Under the pieces are notes generated by a model, which was not told the DNA's origin, did no database searches, and was given only the letters and a program-made list of their open reading frames with translations. From NCBI GenBank assembly GCA_037962975.1, contig CM075675.1:102043718-102107717 (forward strand): a stretch of DNA of 64,000 bases, in the 5' to 3' direction. A program made the position numbers and the translations under genes. This stretch comes from Clitoria ternatea (taxonomy: Eukaryota; Streptophyta; Magnoliopsida; Fabales; Fabaceae). Below, piece by piece: positions 33,424 through 45,008 of this stretch (within the stretch, counting starts at the first letter, position 1; each line of letters opens with the position of its first letter).

Positions 33424-36400
33424 ATGTACAACCGACTAGATCGCAGTCGGCGAGTGACTGAGGAGTTTATGATGGGGCTATTGGAGTTCATTCCGTTCGC
33501 TACGGCAAACACGCCTGGATTTGAAGTGACTCAGATGATTCGTTGTCCGTGCTCAAGGTGCAAATGCATGAGTTTTGAATACGCGGATGATGTCATGTGT
33601 CACCTAACTGAGAAAGGGTTCATGGAAACATACCACTGCTGGTACAACCATGGTGAGCAGTTACCGCCTAGACCATCAGGCGTAACCGTTCAACAGTCTT
33701 ACTATGAGGTTGGAGGAAACAGGGATATGTACAACAACATAGAACAAATGGTGATGGATCATGTTGGACCCTCCACCAGGCGTATGCTAGAACATGATGA
33801 CCAAGCAAGTCATGGAGACTCTGACAATGTAGAGAAGGATCCTAATCCAGAGGTGAAGAGATTTTATGATTTGTTAGCGGCGGCTCAGACTCCATTGTGG
33901 GACGGGTGCAACAGTCACACTGAGTTATCCGCCTCCCTAGCTGCTTTAAGCCTAAAGGCAGATTATAATCTTTCTGGAGGTTGTTTTAATAGGATGGTCA
34001 ATCTGATGGGTTCCACTAATCATAGAATGCCTGCAAACCTGTACCATGCTAAGAAACAAGTGGCAAGCTTGGGGTTGGGTTGTGTGAAGATAGAGTGTTG
34101 TGTTAGCGGATGTATGCTGTTCAGAAATGAGTTTGCAGATAAGAGTATCACAAAATGCCTGCATTGTAATGAGGAACGCTACAAAACCGTTAAAAGGATA
34201 GGGAAGGTAACCCGGACGGCCAGGAAGAAAATGTGGTACTTCCCTATAACACCGCGTCTTCAACGCCTGTATGCCTCATTATCCACGGCAAAACACATGC
34301 GTTGGCATGCTCTGAACCGAACACAAGAGGGGTTTCTTTGCCATCCTTCTGACGGGAAAGCTTGGAAGTGTTTGGATGAGCTATATCTGGACTTTTCTGG
34401 CGAGCCGCGCAATGTAAGACTTGGCTTATGTACTAATGGTTTTAACCCGTTCGGTCAATACGGAAGAGCTTACTCCTGTTGGCCAGTCATACTGACCCCA
34501 TACAATCTGCCTCCTGATATGTGTATGAAGAGGGAGGTCATGTTTCTATCTATACTGGTTCCAGGACCCAAAAATCCAAAGGCGAACATAGACATGTTTT
34601 TGCAACCGTTGGTTGAAGAGTTATCACAATTATGGGATGTCGGGGTAATGACATACGATGCGTCTTTGAAGAACAATTTCATGATGCGTGCTGTTTTGAT
34701 GTGGACTATCAACGACTTCCCGGCCTATGGTATGCTTTCTGGATGGTCAACGTCTGGGAAGCTTGCTTGCCCTGTATGCATGGAACATACTGGGGGGAAT
34801 CACTCCCTGTCAGTGGCAAGACAAGCTTCTTTGACTGTCATAGAAAGTTTCTACCATTGGATCACCCGTTTAGGAGAAATAAAACCGCTTTCAAGAAGAA
34901 CAAGGTGGTTACTGAACCTCCACCCCGTAGGTTATCCGGTGCACGGGTTTGGCAGAGGGTCGAAGAGTATCCCTACATCTGGGACAAGAGTGTTAAGGAG
35001 TTTGCGGGTTATGGTAAGGAACACCACTGGGTGAAGCAGAGCATCTTGTGGGATTTGCCATATTGGAAAGACTTGTTATTAATACACAACATTGATGTCA
35101 TGCACACTGAACGTAATGTTTTCATGAATATTTTTGACACTGTTATGAACATCAAGGGGAGAACAAAGGACAACGAGAAGAGTCGTCTAGACCTTCCGAT
35201 TTGGTGTTCTAGGAAGGAGTTGGAATTGAGGGATGCGGGATGTGGAAGAATGTTTAAACCCCATGCAAAATATGTTTTAACTAGACCGCAACAGATTGCT
35301 GTGTGTATTTGGATGAATGGGTTGACCCTGCCTGACGGATTCGCTTCTAACCTGAGTAGATGTGTCGACGTGAAGGAGGGCAGGGTGTTTGGCATGAAAA
35401 GTCATGATTGCCATGTCTTTATGCAACAACTACTCCCGTACGCGTTTCATGCCTTACCGAAGCCTATTTGGAAACCGTTGGTTGAGTTGAGTCACTTCTT
35501 TAAGGAGTTGACGGCAACTTCGTTGACTGTGGAGAAACTTGTGAAGATGGAAGAAACCATCCCAGTATTGATTTGTAAGTTGGAGCAGATTTTCCCACCA
35601 AGTTTTTTTGACTCGATGGAGCATTTGCCTATCCATATACCGTACGAGGCCTTGGTTGGTGGCCCCGTGCAGTATCGTTGGATGTATCCATTCGAAAGGT
35701 GAACGCCAGAACTCTTTAATTTCCTTCCAAACATTTCTTATAACAGTTTCTTGTAACTTAACATTTGTTTATGATTTGAAGATTCTTACGCTCTTTAAAA
35801 GCAAAGTGTCAAACAAAGCCTGCGTTGAAGCATCAATTTATGAGGCATACTTAGTTGAAGAAATGACAACTTTTGCTTCTTTCTATTTCGCGACGGAGAT
35901 AGAAACTAGAATGAGTAGAATTCCCCGCAATCTTGGGGTAGCCACCTGCACAGGGTTTGATGAACAAATATCGATTTTCAACTATCCTGGTCATCCCAGG
36001 GGCAAGCTCACAAAATGTTACATTGATGAGAAAGATCGAAAGGCGGCTCACTTGTACATTCTTCTAAACTGCCCATAAGTTGAACCCTTTCTCAAGTAAG
36101 TCTTAAAATTCATGAGTTACATTCTAAACCTCGCTTTTATAGTATCTAAATTTGTTTCCTTTAAATAGCTTATATACAGATATGCTAAAGCTTGAGCAAA
36201 ATGATTTAACTGATGACCAAATTCATAGTGAGGTGTCGTCCAAGTTCGTTGGTTGGTTCGCACAACACGTAAGACCTGTATACCGAATGTTTTTTATCTG
36301 TGCTTCTAACTCCAGGTATCTAACGATGACCTATTTGTTATGTTGTACATAGATACAAGACCCTAACAAGCATATTGAAGATGCTTTACTCCAAGCCCTT

Positions 36401-37086
36401 TCTTGGGGGCCGGTGAAAACTGTTAAAAAATGGCCTATTTACTACGTAAATGACTACAAGTTTAATATTCATCAATGGAGTGACGGGATGCGTACCCATA
36501 ACTACGGGGTTTGTGTTAGAGGCACCGCTGGACAGTTAGAAGAAGACTTTTATGAAGTGCTGACAGAGATTGTTGAAGTTTCGTTCTCTGAACGACAAAG
36601 AAGAGATATTGTTCTATTCAAATGTGATTGGTTCGACAACACAATCGGTGTTGGAACAAAGGTTGACAACAACTACGACTTAGTTGAGGTCAAGAAGAAT
36701 GGTAGATATAAAGGGTTTGATCCCTTCATTTTTGCCCAACAAGCTGAGCAGGTTTATTACACTGACTTCCCAAGAGGACATCGAGACTGGTATGTAGTCA
36801 TCAAGGCCAAGGCCCGAAGTCAAATCACTGACAATGTCTCCGAGGAGGTTGATGACGCTTATCAGCTTGCACCACACGAGCTCAACGATGGTAATTTGTT
36901 GTTCAACATTGATCCAGTCATAATGGATGAGACACTCGCCACTACGGGGGGCGAACACATTGACAAAGACCTTGTCTCTCGATCAAAACGGTCTAGGGCT
37001 GATCTGGATACTGATGAAGTTGTTCAAATAGATAACCACAGTGACACTGAAAGTGAGGGGGAATTTGAAACTGAAACAGACACAGA
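33424..37086 (+). pseudogene. CACTA-B TNP2-type transposase gene, disabled
   Basis: DDE-type transposase of CACTA/En-Spm elements. Exon 1 (33424-35698): transposase-associated N-terminal domain (Trp-Met-Tyr-Asn-Arg start; Cys-Pro-Cys-Ser-Arg-Cys near residue 42), then the TNP2 core (Trp-Tyr-Phe-Pro-Ile near residue 271 to Cys-Pro-Val-Cys-Met-Glu near residue 454), then a DUF4218 region. The frame shifts by one base at a run of six G (34792-34797) and continues open in the other frame to 35698. Inferred further exons are 35782-36095, 36169-36268 and 36353-37086; the last carries DUF4216 (Phe-Lys-Cys-Asp-Trp-Phe-Asp; Gln-Gln-Ala-Glu-Gln-Val-Tyr-Tyr). A second frame change lies near 35800, and a TAA at 36076 interrupts a conserved Pro-Glu-Val-Glu-like motif. 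The in-frame codon at 33403, where related proteins usually start, is GTA not ATG, so the first usable ATG is 33424. Confidence 0.85.
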
Positions 37087-37582
37087 GTATGTAGTTGTTA
37101 AACATATATACATAGGTTTATATATATCCTGAGACTAACCTTTCTTTTCATGATTTTATTCACAGATGACGGGACGTCAACTGTCCTTCAATAGGGGTGG
37201 TGGGTCCAGGACCCCGGCATCCCATCTAGGGACTCCCACCCTAGGGCAGGAGACCACTCCATCACCACCACAGCGGACCACTCCATCACCACTACAGCAG
37301 ACCACTCCATCACCACAGCTGACCACCCCATCACCCCCACAGCTGACTACCCCAGAGCAGACTCCAGGAGTTGGTGGCTTGGAGGACCATGGCCATCAGG
37401 CCACCCCACCTCCGGCATCCCTTCTACCCATGTTGGTACCCGTACCGGCCGGAGACGAGTAAGTGACCTAAAATGGCATACTTTTATGTTATTTATATTG
37501 TACTTTATATAAAACTTTAGTGGAAAGACATATTGGTTTATTGTATGTTACTTTAATTAGTACTTGTATAGATTGAATTGTA

Positions 37583-37682
37583 CTGGGAACTCTTCTGTTT
37601 GTAACAGGGTAACTATTTAAACTTGGAAATGTTACATTTACAGGGGAGACTCTGTCGGAATTTTGGGAGTCTCCCTATATTG
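37583..37682 (+). repeat. Copy 2 of the 100-bp direct repeat
   Basis: CTGGGAACTCTTCTGT, TGTAACAGG, TTTACAGGGGAGACTCTG, GAGTCTCCCT. It lies in the intron ahead of the 37720 exon and matches the copy at 32766 ahead of the transposase. Confidence 0.8.
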
Positions 37683-38212
37683 TGTTGTTGTACTGCTGAT
37701 ATAACTGTTGTCATTACAGATTTGTTGATAGTAGTCGCACTACCAAAGCAATTACTAAGGTTTTAAAGGCCTAGTGGGATGGTCCATATATATCTTGGAC
37801 AGATGCCGGGAAGGTTGTCCAAGATAGGTGGTTTGACACCTTCTTGGTAAGTTACCACATCAACTTGTTGTGATTTGATTTGTTAAATAGACCTCTTATT
37901 AATTTTGATTTCTCATTTCATTTTACAGCGTGATTACCAGTGGGCAGAGGGTGTGATTGATGAGATTAGGAAGGTCTTTGCCACAAAGACCTCCAAAATC
38001 ATCCAGAGTACCCTTTGGAAGGTGAGGGACAAGGGTGAGCGCCCTCGTTGGATCCCGGAGGACCATTGGGACGGGATGGTCCAGAAGTGGGGCGGTGTCC
38101 CGTTCTAACATGCGAGTGCTCGGAACAGGGCAAACAGAGCCGCCGATGCTACAGCCTCAGTTTACACTGGGGGTAACATTTCAACCCTCGAGCACAATAA
38201 AAGATTTGTAAG

Positions 38213-38712
38213 TTAGGATGGCAAAATGGGCCAGGCCCAACGGGATGGCCCGCTAAGCCCGCCAAATTTGGCGGGGCGGACAAGAATTTTTAGCCCGCCT
38301 CCCGCCAAGGCCCGCCCCGCCTGGCCCGCCAATTTGGCGGGGCGGGCCGGCCCGACGGGCCCCCGCCAAAAGAAAAAATATATAAATATTACTAATTTAT
38401 ATTTTATTTCATTAAAATATATACTTTGATTTTCTAAAATTAAAAAAAAAGTAACATCTCTTAGTATTTATATATTTCTTTTAATAATATTTTCTTTAAT
38501 TTTTTTAAAAATTTATTTTTCTAATTTTTTAATCTTAATTTGACACTTTTTTTAAAAAATTGCAATTTTAACTTTGGCCCGCCAGCCCGCCGGGCCCGCC
38601 TTAGGCGGGACGGGCCCTGAATTTTGGCCCGTTTAACTTGGCGGGGCGGGCCAGCCCGGCCCGTTTTTTGGCGGGCTTTGGCGGGGCGGGCCAACCCGTT
38701 TTGCCATCCCTA
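38213..38712. mobile_element. hAT-type MITE in the CACTA-B second gene, TSD TTTGTAAG
   Basis: Terminal inverted repeats TTAGGATGGCAAAATGGG and (complement of right end) TAGGGATGGCAAAACGGG. It is flanked by a perfect 8-bp duplication TTTGTAAG (38205-38212 and 38713-38720), the size made by hAT transposases. The ends are rich in GGCGGG/CCCGCC and the centre is AT-rich with no ORF. It interrupts the TNPA-like gene, so it is younger than CACTA-B. Confidence 0.9.
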
Positions 38713-39439
38713 TTTGTAAGTATATTTATGTTTTTAATATGATTCGTCTGACATGTTTATAAATAATAATCTCAATGTTTTTTGTCCACCACAGGAGCTG
38801 AGAGAGCATCGGGAGCCTTCTTTGTTTGACCAAGAAGAACAAAGCCGGTGCATGGGTAAACCAGAAGACTGTAGATCTAGCGGTATTTACTTTTAACTGA
38901 CACATGCTTATAATTTACAAATCAGCTTACTAATCCTATCATTGTTTTTGAATTTACAGGAGGCGTATCAGGCTAGGAGGGCCAAGAAGGAGGCGGACCT
39001 GGTGGCTTCCACTCCTGAAGGGGAGGTTCCTTCCACCCTATCTTGTTCCGACGACAACCCATCTATATGGAGGCTGTTGGTGGTGTGAACAAGAAAGGGA
39101 TGGTATTTGGATTGGGTGGCGTCGGCACGCAGTTAGCGAAAAAGGGGAAGACCCCTTCCTCTTCCTCTTCCTCTGGTCTCCCGACTGAGGTTGTTCAGGT
39201 AATTCAAAACCTGAATGACGAGCTACAAGAGGAGCGACGTCAGAGGCAGCTGTTGGAGGAGCGGGCCGAGGCGGACTGACAGCGGGCCGAGGCGGACTGA
39301 CGGTGGGCTGAGGAGCAGCACGCCGAGACTCGTCGGCAACTTGCTCAGCAGCAGAAGCTACTGATGCAGTTGATGGCGAGACTACCTCCCCCCACTTCCC
39401 AGGCGCCCCCACCACCACCCCAGGATCCCCTACCACCAT

Positions 39440-39789
39440 GATTGTATTTTTATTATTTATACACATTGTATATTTGATTTATAGTTTTTATATTATATTC
39501 CATTCAGTATTTATTTTGTCATTCTTCGTTTATTATGTCAATATTTATTGGTAATTAAATTCAAATAAAAAAGCCTTATTGTAATTATCATTAATAATTC
39601 AACCTATTTGATAAATAAATTTAATCCATTATTTTGTTTTTAATAATAATTTAATATTTTAAAAAAATTATTCAAATTTAATTATAAAAATTTATCAGCC
39701 AATACAAAATACAAAATATTAATACATTTTTAAAGTTAAATTAACAAAACCTGTAAATATTTAACCAATTTTTTAAAAATTAAAAAATT
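39440..39789. other. AT-rich 3' region of CACTA-B
   Basis: Downstream of the second gene; probable 3' UTR. No ORF. Confidence 0.5.
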
Positions 39790-40337
39790 TCAATTAGCGA
39801 CGGCATTAGACGGTCGCTATAAGACAGAAATAGCGACGGGGAAACGTGGTCGCGGATTGGCCAAAAACAGCGACGGACTATAGTAGTCGCTGTATGGCTA
39901 CCCACAGCGACGGAAGTATATGGTCGCTGGTAGGCAAAAAGTAGCGACGGATCTTGTGGTCGCTATATGACTAACCATAGCGACGGAAGTGTACGGTCAC
40001 CGATAGGCAACAATTAGCGACGGATGTTCTGGTCGCTATATGACTAACCATAGCGACGGCATACTATGGTCGCTACTAGCGACGGAGTTGTGAGGTCGCT
40101 GTATGGCCACAATTAGCGACGGCTGAAGTCAGTGAAGCAGAGACCATTTTAGCGACGGTATCATGCCGTCGACATTGTAGCGACGACGTTTCTATGGTCG
40201 CTGATCTATTTTCGACGAAGGTTTTAGCGACAGGGGTTTTCCCGTCTAAAATGTCGTCGCTAAGGATTGTAGCGAAGACCTTGTCATGGATTAGCGACCA
40301 ATTCATTCCGTCGCTAACAGGTGTTTTTTTAGTAGTG
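39790..40337. repeat. CACTA-B right subterminal repeats and terminus
   Basis: About 20 TAGCGACGG and GGTCGCT motifs, often as pairs facing each other about 10 bp apart, ending in TTTTTTTAGTAGTG. Partner of the left array at 27818-28395. Confidence 0.85.
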
Positions 40338-40399
40338 ATTATTCTGCATTGTACTCTTATCATCTTGTTCCTTTGCATAAAATGAGTACTTGTTTATGT

Positions 40400-42378
40400 C
40401 ATACCCACTAAAGGGTGAAGACGCCAAAGTTGGGTCCCTGAGCTAGACGTTGTAGGGTTACAGATGTCGATGAAGCTTTCATGATAGTCATTTTGAACCA
40501 CTGCATGAAAGTCTTGTTATCTTCAATCAACACCCATTTCTTAGATATTCTTAAGTTGTTTCTCTTTACTAAGTGTTTGTGCTCGTTTAAATAAGGCAAG
40601 ACTTTGTCTGTGTTGTTCAATATGTACAAATGTGCCTAAAGCACTTTATCTCGTGGCTTGTTGTTCAATATTAGCCTAATTGTACCTTTACTTGTAATTA
40701 TTCCATCATGGTGTGTTCTGGAAATCCCGATACTATCAGCTTGGGAAATGTATTCACTACAAAACTTAATTGTCTCCTCTGCCACATACCGTTCTACGAT
40801 TGATGCTTCTGGACGGTTTTGGTTTTTGAAATACCTTTTCAATATCTTCATGTATCGCTCAATGAGATACATCCACCTTAAACACAGAACCACATAACGT
40901 CACCTCTCTAACTAAGTGAATGATTAAGTGCACCATGATGTCAAAAAAGAAATGAGGGAAATACATCTCTAATTGGCATAGTATAATAATTGTTTCCTCT
41001 TCCAACAATGCCAACGTGTCAAGGTAAATAATTTTACAAGAGATGGCGTTAAAAAAAATACACAGCTTTGTTATCACATGCCTCACATTTTTAGGGAAAA
41101 TGTCATGAATGATGACTGGAAGAAATTGTTGTATTAACATGTGACAATCATGAGACTTTAGTTGGATTAACTTCAAATCTTTAAGGGAAACACGACTTCT
41201 CAGGTTTGAACCATAACCTTGTGGAAGTTTCATACTTCGTAAGCATTCATAAAAACTTGTCTTCTTCATTTTTGACAGTGTATGACAGGCCAGGGGAAAA
41301 TAGGTACATTTTCCCTTTAACTATGCTTACAATTCCGATCGTATACCCATAAGTTATAAATTAAGACAAGAATTCAAGCCATTCTTTGTCTTACCCTGTA
41401 TATTCAACAACGTCCCAACAACACTGTCACACACATTTTTCTCTATATGTATTACATCATTACAATGTCTTACATCAAGTTCTTTCTACTATGGTAAATC
41501 AAAGAATACTGACCTTTTCTTCCATATCATTTGCGTACTGTGTTGCTTTACAAACTTCCCAAGGGTCACATTTATGAATTTGACCCGTTCAAAATCTGCT
41601 TTATGACCCTTTACACCATAGATGATATACTTTTAGAAACTTTCAATGTCGAAGATAAATCGTCTTCCTCTCATGATGTAGTTGTTGGTAACAAGTGTTA
41701 TCCTCATATATGGGACACACTTTATGACCCTTTACACTATAACTAGATAAGCTGCCATAGGCTAGAAATTCATTGATTGTGCAGAACAATATTTCATGCA
41801 ACTTGAATGTCTCATGCCCAAATGCATCAAAAACACCAACTCCCTCATCCCACAACAGTTCAAGTCTTGAATCAACAGATTTAAGTACACGTCAATGTCG
41901 TTGCGTGGTTGTCTTGGACTTGAGAACATCATCAATAACATTACATATTTTCTCTTTATACATAACCATGGTGGTAGGTTGTAAATAAATAACAAAATAG
42001 GCCATGAAACGTGTATAATGCTTAAGTTACCGAATGGGTTCATTCCATCTGTTGACAGTCTGAATCTTAAACTTCTTGGGTCATTTGCAAACTCTAGAAA
42101 TAGTGAATCGAACTTCTTCTATTGTAATCCATCTATCGAATACCTAAGTTGTCCATCAATCAACCTCTCCTTATAATGCCACCTCATCAGCTTTACATCA
42201 TCTTCATTGGCAAACAAACGCTTTAGTCTATGAATGATAGGAAAATACCATAACACTTTTGCAAGAGGCCCTTTGGTGCATACCTCCTAACTAGAATTTT
42301 TGTCTTTCTTCTTAAACCGTGACAACTCACACCTTAGACATTCATGCATCATTTCATACTCACTTTCGTATAACATAC
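40400..42378 (-). pseudogene. CACTA-A transposase middle part (TNP2/DUF4218)
   Basis: Reading down the minus strand: Lys-Val-Leu-Trp-Tyr-Phe-Pro-Ile (about 42250), Asn-Pro-Phe-Gly-Asn-Leu-Ser (42043-42020), Asn-Leu-Pro-Pro-Trp-Leu-Cys, Trp-Asp-Glu-Gly-Val and Gly-Tyr/Ser-Val-Lys-Gly-His-Lys (41855-41700). Then comes the DUF4218 region: Leu-Lys-Ser-His-Asp-Cys-His at about 41153-41133, then Met-Tyr-Leu-Ile-Glu-Arg-Tyr-Met-Lys at about 40870. The last piece is Asn-Asn-Thr-Asp-x-Val-Leu-Pro-Tyr near 40610. Several frameshifts and stops. It continues beyond CACTA-B at 27814. Confidence 0.8.
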
Positions 42379-43140
42379 TGATCCGGTCTGGATACCAGCC
42401 TCCAGACTAAGACGTCATCTTGACTGTTCTGGAAGGTCAACCGGTATCACAGATCAACATCCGGACTGTAAAAACACCATGCTAGGAACTCTTCCTTCAC
42501 CGGTTATCCGTTCTCATTCTTCCATCACATATAACCGTTTGCTTAACGTAATAGTAGGATAAGTGGTTTCACTACTTATCACAATTGATACCCTGTAAAA
42601 CAGAAGGTGTCTATGTCACCCATCGAAAGGTGCAAAGTACTGCTACAGGAGTGATATACGAAAAATATGGATCTTCCCTCATTTCTGTGTCAGAATCGTA
42701 CACTGATCATTGACCTACCCTCGATCATACACTGAGCATCGAACTACTCTGATTGATACGCTGCACACGATATCAGAGCCTCTAGGCCCACTTGCACCCA
42801 ACGATTCATTTTCCACGTTCAACTATAAATAGCATATTCTCCTACACATGCAAGGTAACGTTATTCTTACTCTTATCATACTATTACATTGCTTAAGTAA
42901 TCTTTGAGTTCTCATCCACTCTACTAACTTAAGCGTCGGAGAATCTTCGCAGGTAAACCTTTCGCCCTTGTCAACGCGAAACTTTGGTGTGAAGGATCTC
43001 TAGGACAACAAGACCGATCTCTCCCACTGAAAGGTCGGATTATAATACCGGATACCCATTGTACCGGTATACAAATATTCAAATCACCAACTTTTGTGGC
43101 CGGTTCCCACACCGGATCATAGACCCTGATTCAGACCACA
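42379..43140 (+). mobile_element. Solo LTR inside the CACTA-A transposase gene
   Basis: Begins TGATCCGGTCTGG and ends CAGACCACA. Flanks are CATAC (42374-42378) and CATAA (43141-43145), a 5-bp duplication with one mismatch. TATA box ACTATAAAT at 42822-42830. The length is 762 bp. Highly similar along its length to the copy at 22842. The transposase reading is interrupted exactly at its ends. Confidence 0.88.
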
Positions 43141-43722
43141 CATAATTATTTGAACATGCGTGTATCTTCTTATACTCCAACCCTATAGGACACAAACTCT
43201 TTTTAGCCTCGTAGTTATGATTTGGCAAGGTATTACTAGCTGGAAGTATTTCTTTCAATAGTTGTAGCAATTTAGTGAAACTTTTATCTGTCCACTCATT
43301 TCCCATCTTCAAATTAAACAATCGCAAAATCACCAATAACTGTGTGTATTTAGATACAACGGTTTCTCTGAATCCTCATGAAGAGTTTTATATACATGTA
43401 CTCTCTTAAAATTTTCTTCACCCATATCATGAATTATTTCCTCAAGTCAATCATCCATATCATAATTAACATCATGTGCAGAATCTTCATTTTGACTTTC
43501 ATTTGTCACACTCGGCATGTCAACATATTCACTATGTCATATCCAACATGTATAGTTCTTGAGAAAACGATCACATAACGCATGTTCCCTCAACACTTCC
43601 AAACCTAGAAGACGTGTATTCTCACTAACACAAGGGCAAAAGTATCTTCCATTCATAAAGGCATTAATCCAACTTCTATTCATGAATTTAACCCAAATAC
43701 AACTCTTAAGGTGTGACACTGT
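43141..43722 (-). pseudogene. CACTA-A transposase 5' part (transposase-associated domain)
   Basis: The minus strand gives Met-Asn-Arg-Ser-Trp-Ile-Asn (43686 down), Phe-Cys-Pro-Cys-Val, Leu-Arg-Glu-His-x-Leu-Cys-Asp, and later Asn-x-Trp-Thr-Asp-Lys-Ser-Phe-Thr and Tyr-Glu-Ala-Lys-Lys-x-Leu-Cys-Pro-x-Gly. This is the N-terminal order of TNP2-type transposases. The frame is lost near 43400-43500. It is separated from the middle part by the solo LTR. Confidence 0.75.
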
Positions 43723-44745
43723 TCAACACTGAGTACACCTAGTTAATTAGAATTAAGAAAATCATTGTAAACATATGATTCTCAAGTCATGAAATAGACA
43801 TCATAAGTGCTAGTGAATAAATGTTGTAAACTAATTAAAATTATTTTCTAAAAAATTAGTCTCTAAACTTATGGTCCAAATTAGGAAAAAGTTATTATTA
43901 GTTATATTTTAATGAAATTTTTACGTAACTCTTTTTGAAAATGAAATAAGGGGTAATAGTGTTATGAACTATTATGAATATAAATAGAAAATAAAGTAAA
44001 AATAAATTAGTTTAATCAAAACTTATCAGTTATTACCTTTTTGTTAGTTAATTAAATTAGATTTAGAGTTTCAAACCTTAAAATTTAAAATGAAAATTGG
44101 GATTGACAAGCTTTAAGGGATAATATAAATTGAGGAAGAATAAATAAGCATAAAATAAAAAAGTGATGTAAGGAAAGTCAAGTAACATATTAGATATATT
44201 AATTTTATAGTAAATTCTATACTTTTAAAATATGTAACTACGATCTTAAACTATATTTTAGGACTTACTTATAATATAATGTATAATATCTAACATAATA
44301 TATTACTAATAAGTTTAGCATGGTTATGTGAAAAAAAGTTTTTAATTTATAATAAAAATTGAGATTTAAATTTAGAATTAAAATATTTAAAATTTAAGCT
44401 CCAAATCAACACTAATGTTGTGATAGAAAGTTTCTTCTCACGCAAACTATAACTCTTTGGAACTAAAACTATTTCATATAAAAGAGGGTAAGGTTCCAAA
44501 ACTAGTAGTGCAGTGTGCATTTTGTCAAACATATGGTGTATGTGCAGTGTGCATTTTGCCAAACACATGGTGTGTGTATGCACTACTCCATCAAAAGAGG
44601 CATTTTGTCAAACACATAGTGTGTAATGTGCGTAAACCCTCTATTCATGCTATATCCCAATGCTAAACCTCACACTCAATACAATAGCAAGCAATAAAAC
44701 ACAGATTCAGGCAACAGGATACAATGACAAAGAAACACACACACG

Positions 44746-44786
<41 letters not shown>

Positions 44787-45008
44787 TCATGCAACAACGT
44801 ATACATTCGTGTTAAGGCATTCAAAGAGTTACTAACTGTGCGTATATTGTCAAGGAAAAAAAGACAAAGACTTCACGTGCAACAAAAGTAATGGAAGCGA
44901 GAAGAGGACAAAGACTTCACGCACAATGGGAAAATAGAAGGAAGCAATATAGATTCAAATAAGGTTTTAGGGACGAATAATAACACGAAGGGTTTAAAGG
45001 GTTTAAAC
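43723..45008. repeat. CACTA-A 5' non-coding region with (AC)n(AT)n microsatellite
   Basis: AT-rich. A compound (AC)n(AT)n tract lies at 44734-44786. A short repeat, GTGCATTTTGTCAAACACATGGTGT-like, occurs three times at 44514-44625; the small frames here come from it. Confidence 0.6.

Larger units (their letters stand above)
37166..39300 (+). pseudogene. CACTA-B second gene (TNPA-like), disabled
   Basis: Inferred exons: 37166-37458 (Pro/Thr-rich, repeats of Thr-Thr-Pro-Ser-Pro); 37720-37846 (with an in-frame TAG near 37770); 37929-38212 (Phe-Ala-Thr-Lys, then Trp-Ile-Pro-Glu, with a TAA at 38106 followed by Asn-Arg-Ala-Asn-Arg and His-Asn-Lys-Arg); then, after the MITE, 38797-38890 and 38960-39280 (Glu-Ala-Val-Gly-Gly-Val-Asn-Lys-Lys-Gly, then a charged coiled-coil tail Glu-Glu-Arg-Arg-Gln). 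The layout fits plant CACTA second ORFs, whose product binds subterminal repeats. Stops, a frameshift near 39040 and the MITE disable it. The first Pro-rich exon might instead belong to the transposase transcript. Confidence 0.65.
27818..40337 (+). mobile_element. CACTA-B: 12.5-kb CACTA element inside CACTA-A
   Basis: The left end is CACTACTAGAAAAATGAC; the complement of the right end is CACTACTAAAAAAACACC. The flanking triplets are ACT (27815-27817) and ATT (40338-40340), a 3-bp duplication with one mismatch. The transposase reading of CACTA-A runs into the element on one side and resumes on the other, which proves insertion. Both ends carry dense TAGCGACGG repeats. Inside on the plus strand are a promoter, a long 5' intron, a TNP2-type transposase gene and a TNPA-like gene, both mutated. 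A hAT-type MITE lies in the second gene. Confidence 0.9.

Noticed and set aside
33952..35734. Minus-strand frames of 60-128 codons
   Set aside because: Shadows of the CACTA-B transposase on the plus strand.
27815..40340. Perfect 3-bp TSD for CACTA-B
   Set aside because: The flanks are ACT and ATT, so it is recorded as one mismatch. Reading-frame continuity across the site is the stronger evidence.
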